A DNA stretch of 64,000 bases from Vibrio algivorus (lineage in GTDB: Bacteria; Pseudomonadota; Gammaproteobacteria; Enterobacterales; Vibrionaceae). Below, piece after piece: positions 1-8,470 of this stretch; within the stretch, counting starts at the first letter, position 1; each line of letters opens with the position of its first letter. The stretch lies in NCBI RefSeq assembly GCF_002218005.2, contig NZ_AP018678.1, positions 1,054,001-1,118,000 on the forward strand. The letters are read 5' to 3'. The notes below the pieces were generated by a model. That model worked only from the letters and a program-made list of their open reading frames with translations. It searched no databases and was not told the origin of the DNA. The position numbers and the translations under genes were made by a program.

Positions 1-461
1 ACATTAAATAAGCAGAATGGATGATCGTTAACCGGACTACGAACGCCATTGGCTGAAAGTACATAAATTGGCATTTGTTGCATTAATGCTTTTAGTTTTT
101 CGGCTAATGAAGATTTACCACCGCCCACAGGGCCGAGTAAGTAGAGAATTTGTTTACGTTCTTCTAAACCTTGAGCAGCATGTTTTAGGTAAGATACGAT
201 TTGCTCAATGGCTTCTTCCATACCATAAAAATGCTCGAAAGTTTTATAACGAGAAATAACTCGGTTAGAGAAAATCCGGCTTAACCTTGGGTCTTTCGAA
301 GTGTCTATAATCTCTGGCTCACCTATTGCGAGTAACAGCCGTTCTGCTGCATTCGCATAAGCACTTTTGTCCTTTTGGCACAACGAAAGGAAGTCTTGGA
401 GAGAAAGTTCTTCATCTTTAGAAGCTTCATAGCGTGATTGGTAGTGGTCAAAAATACTCAT
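1..461 (-). CDS. prkA: PrkA family serine protein kinase, N-terminal part (cut by window edge)
   Basis: The reverse strand from an ATG at 461 reads about 153 residues without a stop and runs off the left edge. The protein begins MSIFDHYQSR and carries a Walker A motif GPVGGGKSS at residues 110-118, inside the AAA-type domain that opens PrkA/YeaG kinases. The N-terminal stretch (SLQDFLSLC..., then RIFSNRVISRY) matches what is known of this family. PrkA acts in the cytoplasm as a serine kinase linked to stress and nitrogen starvation in enterobacteria, usually in an operon with yeaH and a SpoVR-like gene; those would lie left of the window. The kinase domain itself is not visible here. Confidence 0.9.
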   Translation of the reverse strand, partial: MSIFDHYQSRYEASKDEELSLQDFLSLCQKDKSAYANAAERLLLAIGEPEIIDTSKDPRLSRIFSNRVISRYKTFEHFYGMEEAIEQIVSYLKHAAQGLEERKQILYLLGPVGGGKSSLAEKLKALMQQMPIYVLSANGVRSPVNDHPFCLFN

Positions 462-682
462 AGCGAATCCCCTTGAATATATTGAATGGTGAAATCTGCA
501 CACCCTATTATTAAGACTAGACTCGATTTTGGATTCTGCTTAACAATTATGTACTTATTTATGTCATCATTTGCTCGTTCATCATGGATCGCAATTCAAA
601 CAAATTAGACAATATCGAAGATAAAACAAATGACCGAAGGATTGACAGAATAGGGCTATAATTCAATGTGTCAGGTAAGAGA

Positions 683-716
683 TAAACAAAAGCGCGGCTA
701 AATTCAGCCGCGCTTT
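683..716 (-). terminator. Rho-independent terminator of yfbU
   Basis: A 10-bp perfect stem (690-699 with 706-715, AAGCGCGGCT and its complement) has a 6-base loop. Read on the minus strand it is followed by TTTTGTTT. It lies 23 bases beyond the yfbU stop and points away from prkA. Confidence 0.8.
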
Positions 717-738
717 GGGGATAGGTATAAAGAGAATC

Positions 739-1239
739 TTATGCGTTAAAGATTTGGGTCAGCTCTGTCGCCGATAAGTGATATTGACGAGGGCAATTAC
801 GCCATGTGCTAATCATGCGGCGATATTTGTCTAACATCGGCATCTGAGCATTGAAGTGGTGATCACCTTTATCAAACTGAGGGTACAGACCTTCTGAATC
901 TGTTAGGAAACGAACATAGTTTACGGCTTGGTGCTCAGTGGCAATATCGAAGCCGAGGAATTGTAAGCGACGTTGGTCAACGTTCGCTTTATCCGCTTCA
1001 GAAAGCATGTTATTTGATTCTTGCATTGCATGATACATTTCCATGATATCGATGATTTCGCGGCAAGTATCTTCTTCCATGCGGCCAAAGTTTTTATCCA
1101 ACTCACGCATTTGTAAGCCATAGCCACGCTCTACGATAGTTTGTAGACGCTTATATTTCTCTGCGTTATTTGGCTCTAGTTGCGCCATTAGGTTGTATTG
1201 GTTTGATAAGATCAAACGCTGTGCGTTAGTCATTTCCAT
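739..1239 (-). CDS. yfbU: YfbU family protein (UPF0304)
   Basis: The 166-residue protein matches YfbU along its whole length: it opens MEMTNAQRLILSNQY, has the central ERGYGLQMRELD and DIMEMYHAM segments, and ends with CPRQYHLSA. It is a small cytoplasmic all-helical protein with no signal peptide or membrane segment. Its molecular role is not established; overexpression in E. coli has been linked to toxicity. It lies 80 bases downstream of pflA on the same strand and ends at a strong terminator, so it may be co-transcribed with pflA. Identification as a family member is secure; function is not. Confidence 0.92.
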   Translation of the reverse strand: MEMTNAQRLILSNQYNLMAQLEPNNAEKYKRLQTIVERGYGLQMRELDKNFGRMEEDTCREIIDIMEMYHAMQESNNMLSEADKANVDQRRLQFLGFDIATEHQAVNYVRFLTDSEGLYPQFDKGDHHFNAQMPMLDKYRRMISTWRNCPRQYHLSATELTQIFNA

Positions 1240-1319
1240 GGTGAACCTCGATAAATTTAATTGAATTCGTTTAGCTTACTTTCCATTTCGCTAGTTATAA
1301 CGTGATAAATGAAGAACAC

Positions 1320-2060
1320 TTAAAACATCACGTTATCGTTATATTTGCTGAGTATTGCTACTATTTTTTCCATTGTCTCTTTTGACGGTGGTTCAACACC
1401 TTCAAGTGGGTAGTCATGCCCTAACGCTTCCCATTTATGAGCACCAAGCTTGTGGTATGGGAGCAGTTCAATTTTCTCAATGTTATCCATATTTTTGATG
1501 AATTCACCGAGCATTTCAGCGGCTTCGATATCGTCGGTGTAGCCTGGAACGATAACGTAACGTAACCAGGTTTTCTGACCAATTTTATGTAGATAACGAG
1601 CAAAATCTAAAGTGCGTCGATTTGATACGCCAATGAAATCATGATGAATCTCGTCTTTCATATGTTTGATATCGAGCATCACAAGGTCGGTCGCATCAAG
1701 AACTTCATCAATGACATCAGTATGTTTACGAATATAACCATTGGTATCTAGACAGGTATGAATGCCTTCGGCTTGTGCTGCGCGAAATAGGTCACGAACA
1801 AATTCAGGTTGTAACATTGCTTCGCCACCTGAACAGGTAATGCCGCCACCCGATGCATTCATAAAATGACGGTAAGATTTAGCTTCAGTAATGATTTCTT
1901 CTACAGTCACTTCTTTGCCGCCATGGGTATCCCATGTATCGCGGTTATGGCAATACATACAACGCATTAAACAGCCTTGCATGAATACGATGAAACGAAT
2001 ACCGGGGCCATCAACTGTGCCACAAGATTCATAAGAGTGAATACGACCAAGAGTAGACAT
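1320..2060 (-). CDS. pflA: Pyruvate formate-lyase-activating enzyme (radical SAM)
   Basis: This 246-residue radical SAM enzyme installs the glycyl radical on pyruvate formate-lyase under anaerobic conditions. The [4Fe-4S]-binding CxxxCxxC motif is visible as CLMRCMYC near residue 30, after the family start LGRIHSYESCGTVDGPGIRF. The SAM-binding GGG region follows as SGGGITCSGGEAML. Length equals the usual 246. The gene lies downstream of pflB on the same strand, but a terminator in the 171-base gap suggests that part of its expression is independent or depends on read-through. Confidence 0.97.
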   Translation of the reverse strand: MSTLGRIHSYESCGTVDGPGIRFIVFMQGCLMRCMYCHNRDTWDTHGGKEVTVEEIITEAKSYRHFMNASGGGITCSGGEAMLQPEFVRDLFRAAQAEGIHTCLDTNGYIRKHTDVIDEVLDATDLVMLDIKHMKDEIHHDFIGVSNRRTLDFARYLHKIGQKTWLRYVIVPGYTDDIEAAEMLGEFIKNMDNIEKIELLPYHKLGAHKWEALGHDYPLEGVEPPSKETMEKIVAILSKYNDNVMF

Positions 2061-2171
2061 AGGAAAATTCCTTAGCTTTTTTAATGCTTTTATTTTATTA
2101 CAAAAGATAGGGTTAACCTAGCAGAAGCACGAGTTTTTTGTAGAGAGTTTGAAGTTATTTGGGTATAGATA

Positions 2172-2204
2172 AACAAAAGCCCCACTCAAGAGAGAGTAGG
2201 GCTT
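2172..2204 (-). terminator. Terminator between pflB and pflA
   Basis: On the minus strand, AAGCCCTACTC pairs with GAGTGGGGCTT (one wobble pair) around a 6-base loop, followed by TTTGTTT. It lies 27 bases past the pflB stop and 112 bases before the pflA start, so it should attenuate pflA relative to pflB. Confidence 0.75.
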
Positions 2205-2231
2205 GGTCATTATTCTGAAAGCTCTAAAAGA

Positions 2232-4508
2232 TTATAGAGATTCAGTAAATGTACGTGCGATTACGTCTTGTTGCTGTTCAGCAGTTAGAGAGTTGAATCG
2301 TACAGCGTATCCAGAAACACGGATAGTTAGCTGAGGATATTTCTCTGGGTGCTTAACGGCGTCTTCAAGCGTTTCGCGGTTAAGAACGTTTACGTTTAGG
2401 TGCTGACCACCTTCAACGCCTGCTTCATGGTGGAAGTAACCATCCATTAGACCCGCAAGGTTGGCTTTCTTCGCATCGTCAGTCTTACCTAGTGCGTTAG
2501 GTACGATAGAGAATGTGTAAGAGATACCATCTTGTGCATCAGCAAACGGTAGTTTCGCTACTGAAGTTAGAGAGGCTACAGCACCTTTCTCATCGCGACC
2601 GTGCATTGGGTTAGCACCAGGAGCGAATGGAGTACCGGCACGACGACCATCTGGAGTGTTACCCGTCTTCTTACCGTATACCACGTTTGAAGTGATAGTA
2701 AGGATAGATTGAGTAGGGATAGCGTCACGGTAAGTCTTAAGCTTACGGATTTTACCCATGAATACAGAAACAAGTTCACATGCGATGTCATCAACGCGAG
2801 CGTCATTGTTACCAAATTTAGGGTAGTCACCTTCGATTTCGAAATCGATCGCTAGACCGTCTTCGTCACGGATAGGCTTAACTTTTGCGTATTTGATTGC
2901 AGATAATGAGTCAGCTGCAACAGATAGACCTGCGATACCACAAGCCATTGTACGACGAACGTCACGGTCATGAAGAGCCATTAGAGACGCTTCGTAGCTG
3001 TATTTGTCGTGCATGTAGTGGATAGAGTTCAATGCGGTTACGTATTGTTTTGCTAACCAATCCATGAAGTGGTCCATTTTGTCCCACAACTCGTTGTAAT
3101 CTAGGTATTCACCTTCGATTTTGTCCATTTTTGGACCAACTTGGATTTTCAGTTTCTCATCCACACCACCGTTAATGGTGTATAGCATCGTTTTTGCTAA
3201 GTTTGCACGAGCACCGAAGAACTGCATTTGCTTACCAACAACCATTGGAGATACACAACAAGCGATTGCGTAGTCATCAGATTGTAGGTCAGGACGCATT
3301 AGGTCATCATTTTCGTACTGGATAGAAGAAGTATCGATAGACACTTTCGCACAGAAGTGCTTAAAGCCAGCAGGTAGTTGCTCAGACCAAAGAACCGTGA
3401 TGTTTGGCTCTGGGCTTGGACCCATAGTGTATAGGCTGTTTAGGAAACGGAAGTTAGTACGTGTAACTAGTGTACGGCCGTCAAGACCCATACCACCCAT
3501 TGATTCTGTTGCCCAGATTGGGTCACCAGAGAACAACTCATCGTATTCAGGAGTACGTAGGAAACGAACCATACGTAGCTTCATTACGAAGTGGTCGATC
3601 ATTTCTTGAGCTTGTTCTTCAGTGATGCGACCTGCAGCAATATCACGTTCGATGAAGATATCTAGGAAGCTTGAAGTACGACCAAGAGACATTGCCGCGC
3701 CGTTTTGTGATTTAACTGCTGCTAGATAGCCGAAGTAAGTCCATTGGATTGCTTCTTGTGCAGTTTCTGCAGGGCGAGAGATATCACAACCGTATTTTGC
3801 AGCCATTTCTTTGATTTGGCCTAGTGCACGGTGTTGCTCTGCGATTTCTTCACGAAGTTGCATTGTTGCAGTTAGGTCTTCGCCATTTTCAAAACGCTCT
3901 TGTAGAGACGTGAATTGAGCGAATTTGTCTTTCATTAGGTAATCAATACCGTATAGCGCTACGCGACGGTAGTCACCAATGATACGACCACGACCGTATG
4001 CATCTGGAAGACCAGTTAATACGCCAGATTTACGACATTTCATGATGTCTGGAGTATAGATATCGAAAACACCTTGGTTGTGTGTTTTACGTAGTTCTGA
4101 ATAGATTTTAGATACTTGTGGATCTAAAGTACGACCGTAAGCTTTACAAGAACCTTCAACCATACGGATACCACCGTTAGGGATGATGGCACGCTTAAGT
4201 GGTGCTTCAGTCTGAAGACCGACAATCGTTTCAAGATCTTTGTTGATGTAACCTGCATCGTGTGCAGTGATGGTAGAAATAACAGACGTGTCAAAATCTA
4301 GAGGAGCAAGAGTTTTGTTCTCAATTTTGATACCTTCCATTACTTGAGCCCAAAGCTTATTCGTTGCTTCAGTACCCTCAGAAACTAGGAAAGATTCATC
4401 GCCTTCATATGGCGTGTAGTTCTTTTGAATGAAATCACGAACGTTTACTTCGTTTTGCCAATCACCGTTAGCAAAACCTTCCCAAGCTTTAGCAAATTGC
4501 TCTGCCAT
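2232..4508 (-). CDS. pflB: Formate C-acetyltransferase (pyruvate formate-lyase)
   Basis: The 758-residue glycyl radical enzyme converts pyruvate and CoA to acetyl-CoA and formate during fermentation. The adjacent catalytic cysteines are seen in IACCVSPMVV (near residue 418) and the radical glycine in RVSGYAVRFN close to the C terminus. A shine-like AAAGGTAGG precedes the ATG. The usual partner focA (formate channel), which lies upstream of pflB in enterobacteria, is absent: 676 bases of non-coding DNA separate pflB from a divergent ABC transporter. An FNR-like box at 4859-4872 lies in that gap and fits anaerobic induction. Confidence 0.98.
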   Translation of the reverse strand: MAEQFAKAWEGFANGDWQNEVNVRDFIQKNYTPYEGDESFLVSEGTEATNKLWAQVMEGIKIENKTLAPLDFDTSVISTITAHDAGYINKDLETIVGLQTEAPLKRAIIPNGGIRMVEGSCKAYGRTLDPQVSKIYSELRKTHNQGVFDIYTPDIMKCRKSGVLTGLPDAYGRGRIIGDYRRVALYGIDYLMKDKFAQFTSLQERFENGEDLTATMQLREEIAEQHRALGQIKEMAAKYGCDISRPAETAQEAIQWTYFGYLAAVKSQNGAAMSLGRTSSFLDIFIERDIAAGRITEEQAQEMIDHFVMKLRMVRFLRTPEYDELFSGDPIWATESMGGMGLDGRTLVTRTNFRFLNSLYTMGPSPEPNITVLWSEQLPAGFKHFCAKVSIDTSSIQYENDDLMRPDLQSDDYAIACCVSPMVVGKQMQFFGARANLAKTMLYTINGGVDEKLKIQVGPKMDKIEGEYLDYNELWDKMDHFMDWLAKQYVTALNSIHYMHDKYSYEASLMALHDRDVRRTMACGIAGLSVAADSLSAIKYAKVKPIRDEDGLAIDFEIEGDYPKFGNNDARVDDIACELVSVFMGKIRKLKTYRDAIPTQSILTITSNVVYGKKTGNTPDGRRAGTPFAPGANPMHGRDEKGAVASLTSVAKLPFADAQDGISYTFSIVPNALGKTDDAKKANLAGLMDGYFHHEAGVEGGQHLNVNVLNRETLEDAVKHPEKYPQLTIRVSGYAVRFNSLTAEQQQDVIARTFTESL

Positions 4509-4858
4509 GACATACCTACCTTTTTAGTAGAAAAAATACGCACTGTTGTGAGAAATTAATGGGTTAACTACTCACGGCCCGGAGGTTCCAGTGCACTCTG
4601 ATTAATAATACTGATGGATTAGAGTCTAACCCATTAGTATTAGTATTCTAAGTTGCCGTATCGTAACGCTGAGCAATCTAAAATACAAAGGAAATAACCA
4701 TAATTAATCTAGTTCAATTCTAGAACATTCCAGTCAGATAAAGCCTAGTTTGTTCTTATCAAATCGCAAGAATTTGTCATTGCGTTTTAGTATCAACATT
4801 GGCAATTAATTTGCTATTTACCGTTCACAAACGTTAACAATACATAAGTTGGTCAGTG

Positions 4859-4872
4859 TTGATCTTGATCAC
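4859..4872. promoter_or_regulatory. Candidate FNR (anaerobic regulator) box
   Basis: The sequence TTGATCTTGATCAC matches the FNR consensus TTGAT-N4-ATCAA at nine of the ten defined positions. It lies about 350 bases upstream of pflB. pflB is a classical FNR/ArcA-induced gene, so the assignment is plausible, but the transcription start is not known from the sequence. Confidence 0.55.
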
Positions 4873-4937
4873 TTTATGGCAATAATTTGGGCTAAATTAA
4901 AAAAAATTTTATAAATTATACAGGATTTGTTGAATTT

Positions 4938-4954
4938 TTTGTCAGCCTGACAAA
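4938..4954. promoter_or_regulatory. Perfect inverted repeat, possible operator
   Basis: TTTGTCAG-C-CTGACAAA is an 8-bp perfect inverted repeat with a one-base centre. It lies in the AT-rich gap about 230 bases before the ABC-transporter ATPase gene. The size and symmetry fit a dimeric repressor operator. The regulator is unknown. Confidence 0.35.
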
Positions 4955-5184
4955 TTCCATGATGAGACCTATTTCTTTGTTGCTGATATTTTAGTCAATT
5001 GAAACGATGGCGAATATATTTACTTGATGTAAGTGGAAATGCCTATATTATGCATAAAAATTCAAAACAAACGTCTGTAGTAAGACTTTTAAGCAACTCG
5101 CTTTGTTTGCAAGCCTTAATCAGTGGTGTTAGGTTATTTTTAGCATCAGGAAGATGTGTATCAAAAATAAGGGAGTAGTAGCGC

Positions 5185-5955
5185 ATGACGGATGTACCCG
5201 CGCTAAATATCAAAGACTTACATAAGACTTTTGGTCACAATGAAGTACTTAAAGGTATTTCATTATCGGCAAACAAAGGGGATGTGATCTCTATCATCGG
5301 ATCGTCTGGATCTGGTAAGAGTACTTTTCTTCGTTGTATCAACTTGTTAGAGACACCTACTTCAGGAGAAGTTTGGGTGAATGGCGAATTGATTCAAATG
5401 AAAACCAACCGAAAAAACGAAGTTTCACCTGCCAACGATAAACAAGTTCAAAGAATTCGCTCACGTCTTGCTATGGTATTCCAAGGTTTTAACTTGTGGT
5501 CACATTTAACTGTGCTAGAAAATGTGATCGAAGCTCCAGTTCACGTATTAGGTGTGCCTAAAGCTCAAGCGATTGAAAATGCAGAATTGTTGCTTAAAAA
5601 AGTGGGCTTGTATGATCGCAAAGATTATTATCCAGGACACCTTTCTGGTGGTCAGCAACAACGTGCGGCAATAGCCAGAGCCTTGGCGGTTGATCCTGAA
5701 GTGATGTTATTTGATGAACCGACTTCCGCACTTGACCCAGAATTGGTCGGTGAAGTGTTGGGGGTTATGCGAGATTTGGCAGAAGAGGGGCGCACGATGT
5801 TGGTCGTGACTCACGAAATGGCTTTTGCCCGTGATGTGTCAAGCCACGTAATGTTTCTTCACCAAGGAAAGGTGGAAGAACAAGGCGCACCCGAAAAACT
5901 GTTTAATAACCCTGAATCGGAACGCTTTAAGCAGTTTATATCTTCGGTTTATTAA
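5185..5955 (+). CDS. Basic amino acid ABC transporter ATP-binding protein (HisP/AotP type)
   Basis: This 256-residue ATPase energises uptake of polar or basic amino acids. Visible motifs are Walker A GSSGSGKST (residues 39-47), the signature LSGGQQQR (153-160), Walker B VMLFDEPTSALDPE and the H-loop VVTHEMAFARDVSSHV. Overall it resembles HisP closely, including the insertion before the Q-loop seen in histidine/arginine/ornithine systems. It is first in a four-gene plus-strand set (ATPase, binding protein, two permeases) and is separated from the next gene by 166 bases. The ATG is preceded by AAGGGAG. Family is secure; the exact amino acid is an inference. Confidence 0.93.
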   Translation: MTDVPALNIKDLHKTFGHNEVLKGISLSANKGDVISIIGSSGSGKSTFLRCINLLETPTSGEVWVNGELIQMKTNRKNEVSPANDKQVQRIRSRLAMVFQGFNLWSHLTVLENVIEAPVHVLGVPKAQAIENAELLLKKVGLYDRKDYYPGHLSGGQQQRAAIARALAVDPEVMLFDEPTSALDPELVGEVLGVMRDLAEEGRTMLVVTHEMAFARDVSSHVMFLHQGKVEEQGAPEKLFNNPESERFKQFISSVY

Positions 5956-6121
5956 TCCCATAATTAAAAGAAATCAACTAAAAGAATTCAGCAACAAACG
6001 GTATGTAAGTATGCTGATATAAGCTTTGTACCCTCACATTTTACTTAAAAACGTTAAAGGGTATGAAGTAAGCAACCAGAAAACACAACATAACAAAAGT
6101 CATAATCACAGGAGTATGGAT

Positions 6122-6892
6122 ATGAAAAAGTGGTTTTTAGCAGCAACAATTGCGGCTACAGCTTTATCTGGGGTGGCTCAAGCCAAGGATTGGAAAACAG
6201 TACGCTTTGCAACTGAGGGAGCTTATCCTCCATTTAACTACACGCAAGCCGATGGCACTCTAGCCGGCTTCGATATTGATCTTGCTAATGCTCTATGTAA
6301 AGAGATGGAAGCGAAGTGTCAGATCATCGCGCAAGATTGGGATGGTATTATTCCGGCATTACTTGCTCGTAAATATGATGCAATTATCGCAGGTATGTCA
6401 ATTACTGAAGAGCGTAAAAAGAAAGTGGCATTCACTCATAAATACGCACTGATTCCTAACAAATTTATCGCGAAACAAGGCGCTGATATTACCTTTACTA
6501 AAGAAGGTCTAAAAGGCGTTAAAATTGGTGTTCAACGCTCAACCACTCATGACCAATACATTGAAGACAACTACAAAGGTATCGTAGATGTCTCACGTTA
6601 CGGTACTTTTGATGAAGCTTACCTTGATTTAGAAGGTGGTCGTATTGATGCTGTATTTGGCGATGCGTCAGCACTGCAAAGCGGCATGCTAGATAAGAAA
6701 GAAGGTTATGAATTCACAGGCCCATCACTTACGGATGAAAAATGGTTTGGTGATGGTTTTGGTATCGCGGTTCGCAAACAAGATAAAGACCTAGCTGAAC
6801 AGTTGAACAAAGCCATTGACTCACTACGTGAAAAAGGCATTTATCAGGAAATCGCCGCTAAGTACTTCTCGTATGATGTTTATGGCGAATAA
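6122..6892 (+). CDS. Amino acid ABC transporter periplasmic binding protein (HisJ/ArgT/AotJ type)
   Basis: This is a periplasmic solute-binding protein (SBP family 3) of 256 residues. A typical signal peptide (MKKWFLAATIAATALSG...) ends with AQA at about residue 21. The mature part has GAYPPFNYTQADG, LAGFDIDLANALC and DWDGIIPALLARKYDAI, all typical of lysine/arginine/ornithine/histidine-binding proteins. The start at 6122 is chosen because AGGAG (6110-6114) sits 7 bases before it; an ATG at 6116 is too close, and the in-frame upstream extension lacks a ribosome site. A hairpin follows the stop before the permease genes. Confidence 0.93.
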   Translation: MKKWFLAATIAATALSGVAQAKDWKTVRFATEGAYPPFNYTQADGTLAGFDIDLANALCKEMEAKCQIIAQDWDGIIPALLARKYDAIIAGMSITEERKKKVAFTHKYALIPNKFIAKQGADITFTKEGLKGVKIGVQRSTTHDQYIEDNYKGIVDVSRYGTFDEAYLDLEGGRIDAVFGDASALQSGMLDKKEGYEFTGPSLTDEKWFGDGFGIAVRKQDKDLAEQLNKAIDSLREKGIYQEIAAKYFSYDVYGE

Positions 6893-6907
6893 GCCACTTT
6901 AAAATTA

Positions 6908-6942
6908 GAGGCAGTACCTGCTTAAACAAAAAGGACTGCCTC
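6908..6942 (+). promoter_or_regulatory. mRNA hairpin between binding-protein and permease genes
   Basis: GAGGCAGT (6908-6915) pairs perfectly with ACTGCCTC (6935-6942) around a 19-base loop. No U-run follows, so it is not a classical terminator. In several amino acid ABC operons a hairpin at this place protects the binding-protein message or limits read-through, setting a high ratio of binding protein to permease. That role is inferred here. Confidence 0.5.
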
Positions 6943-6960
6943 TCACAAAATTAGACCTTT

Positions 6961-7707
6961 ATGATGTTAGATTTTTTACAAGGTTATGAACATACCATTT
7001 TACAAGGCGCTTTGGTTACGATCGAAGTCGCGTTGCTATCTTTGGTTGTGGCAGTGTTGCTTGGTATTTTAGGGGCATTGGCAAAACTTTCTCCTTATCG
7101 CTGGGCTCGCGTGATCGCGACAATTTATACCACCATTATTCGCGGTATTCCTGATCTCGTGTTGATGATGCTTATTTTCTTCGGTGGTCAGATTTTATTA
7201 AATAATTCTCTCTATTCATTGAATGAACAAATTAATGAATGGATGACCAGTTATAACGCAAGCCATGAATGGACGGCTTATCTTCCCAATTATATTGATG
7301 TTAGTCCATTTACTGCGGGTGTATTAACCATTGGGTTTATTTTTGGCGCTTACATGGCGGAAACTTTCCGCGGTGCGATTATGGCGGTCGATAAAGGCGA
7401 GTTAGAAGCCGCAAAAGCTTATGGTATGAGTAGTGTGATGTCTTTTCGTCGCATCTTGTTACCGCAAATGGTTCGTCACGCTATTCCGGGTTTTGGCAAT
7501 AACTGGCTGGTTTTGCTTAAAACTACCGCTTTAGTTTCGATTATTGGTTTAGATGACATGGTGCGCGTTGGGGCTCTGGCTGCTGGCTCGACTAAGATGC
7601 CATTTACTTTTTACATGACGGTGTCGGTTATCTTCTTGTTTTTTACTAGCGTTTCTATTGGCCTACTTAGGTTGTTAGAGCGTAAATACACACTACATAC
7701 GAGGTAA
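6961..7707 (+). CDS. Amino acid ABC transporter permease (HisQ/ArtQ type)
   Basis: This inner-membrane permease has 248 residues. It is strongly hydrophobic, with five or so membrane spans and the EAA loop of the HisMQ family seen as ELEAAKAYGMSSVMSFRRILLPQM. An insertion (LYSLNEQINEWMTSYNASHEWTAY...) lies in the periplasmic region and is somewhat longer than in E. coli HisQ. Two consecutive ATGs at 6961 and 6964 are possible starts. It pairs with the next permease, whose ATG is 3 bases beyond this stop, and the two should form the heteromeric channel energised by the ATPase at 5185. Confidence 0.92.
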   Translation: MMLDFLQGYEHTILQGALVTIEVALLSLVVAVLLGILGALAKLSPYRWARVIATIYTTIIRGIPDLVLMMLIFFGGQILLNNSLYSLNEQINEWMTSYNASHEWTAYLPNYIDVSPFTAGVLTIGFIFGAYMAETFRGAIMAVDKGELEAAKAYGMSSVMSFRRILLPQMVRHAIPGFGNNWLVLLKTTALVSIIGLDDMVRVGALAAGSTKMPFTFYMTVSVIFLFFTSVSIGLLRLLERKYTLHTR

Positions 7708-7709
7708 GC

Positions 7710-8387
7710 ATGGATTTTTCAGTCATTATTGACAGCTTGCCTTTATATTTTGAAGGCCTGTGGACTACGTTTTGGTTGGTCGGTTTAGCATTAATTATTG
7801 GATTAGTGATTGCGATTCCTGCCGGTATTGCTCGTACTAGCTCTAATTATTTTATTAATTTTCCAGTGTGGTGCTATAGCTACTTTTTCCGAGGCACGCC
7901 GTTACTCGTTCAACTGTACTTGATTTATTACGGTAGTAACCAGTTTATGCAAGTACGAGATACGTTATGGGAACATGCTTGGTTCTGTGCTTTGGTTGCT
8001 TTTGTTCTGAATACAGGAGCATACACAGCAGAGATTTTTGCCGGTGCAATTAAAGGGCTTGATAAAGGTGAGATTGAAGCAGGGAAAGCTTATGGTATGT
8101 CTACATGGAAGATATATCGCCGGATCATTCTACCAAGCGCGTTGCGTCGAGCATTACCAGCTTATAGTAATGAAGTGATCTTTATGCTGCATGGCTCAGC
8201 TGTGGCAGGTATTGTTACGGTGATGGATATTACCGGTGTGGCACGCCTGGTCAATTCACGTACTTACGCACCATTTGAAGCTTTCTTTACCGCGGGTATT
8301 TTCTACATGATTTTAAGTATGTCGATTATCTACGCGTTTAAAGTGACCGAGAAGCGTTTGCTTGCTTATGCTAGACCACTGAGTTAA
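7710..8387 (+). CDS. Amino acid ABC transporter permease (HisM/ArtM type)
   Basis: This 225-residue inner-membrane permease is the second channel subunit of the importer. The EAA loop is visible as EIEAGKAYGMSTWKIYRRIILPSALRRALP (quoted here in two parts in the family: EIEAGKAYGMS then RRIILPSALRRALP). The start follows the previous gene by only two bases, with GAGG at about 8 bases upstream inside the preceding gene's end, so translation is probably coupled. It is the last gene before a strong bidirectional terminator. Confidence 0.92.
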   Translation: MDFSVIIDSLPLYFEGLWTTFWLVGLALIIGLVIAIPAGIARTSSNYFINFPVWCYSYFFRGTPLLVQLYLIYYGSNQFMQVRDTLWEHAWFCALVAFVLNTGAYTAEIFAGAIKGLDKGEIEAGKAYGMSTWKIYRRIILPSALRRALPAYSNEVIFMLHGSAVAGIVTVMDITGVARLVNSRTYAPFEAFFTAGIFYMILSMSIIYAFKVTEKRLLAYARPLS

Positions 8388-8412
8388 TTTTTACTCGAAC
8401 CTGAGGTTAAAT

Positions 8413-8449
8413 AAAAGCGCCGTTAGTTCGCAACTAACGGCGCTTTTTT
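8413..8449. terminator. Bidirectional terminator between the ABC operon and xthA
   Basis: A 13-bp perfect stem (AGCGCCGTTAGTT and its complement) with a three-base loop is preceded by AAAA and followed by TTTTTT. It lies between convergent genes and can serve both strands. Confidence 0.92.
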
Positions 8450-8470
8450 ATGCTTAAGAAGGAGACTAGG

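Larger units (their letters stand above)
4509..5184. other. Divergent intergenic region, pflB / amino acid ABC transporter
   Basis: These 676 bases hold no convincing gene. The region is strongly AT-rich, especially 4890-4940. It contains an FNR-like box (4859-4872), a weaker FNR-like sequence at 4749-4762 (two mismatches in one half site) and a 17-base perfect inverted repeat at 4938-4954. Promoters for both divergent units must lie here. It is long for this genome, so a small RNA is possible, but I see no strong terminator to define one. Confidence 0.6.

Noticed and set aside
642..662. TTGACA followed by TATAAT, resembling a strong promoter
   Set aside because: The two boxes are only 9 bases apart, far too close for sigma-70.
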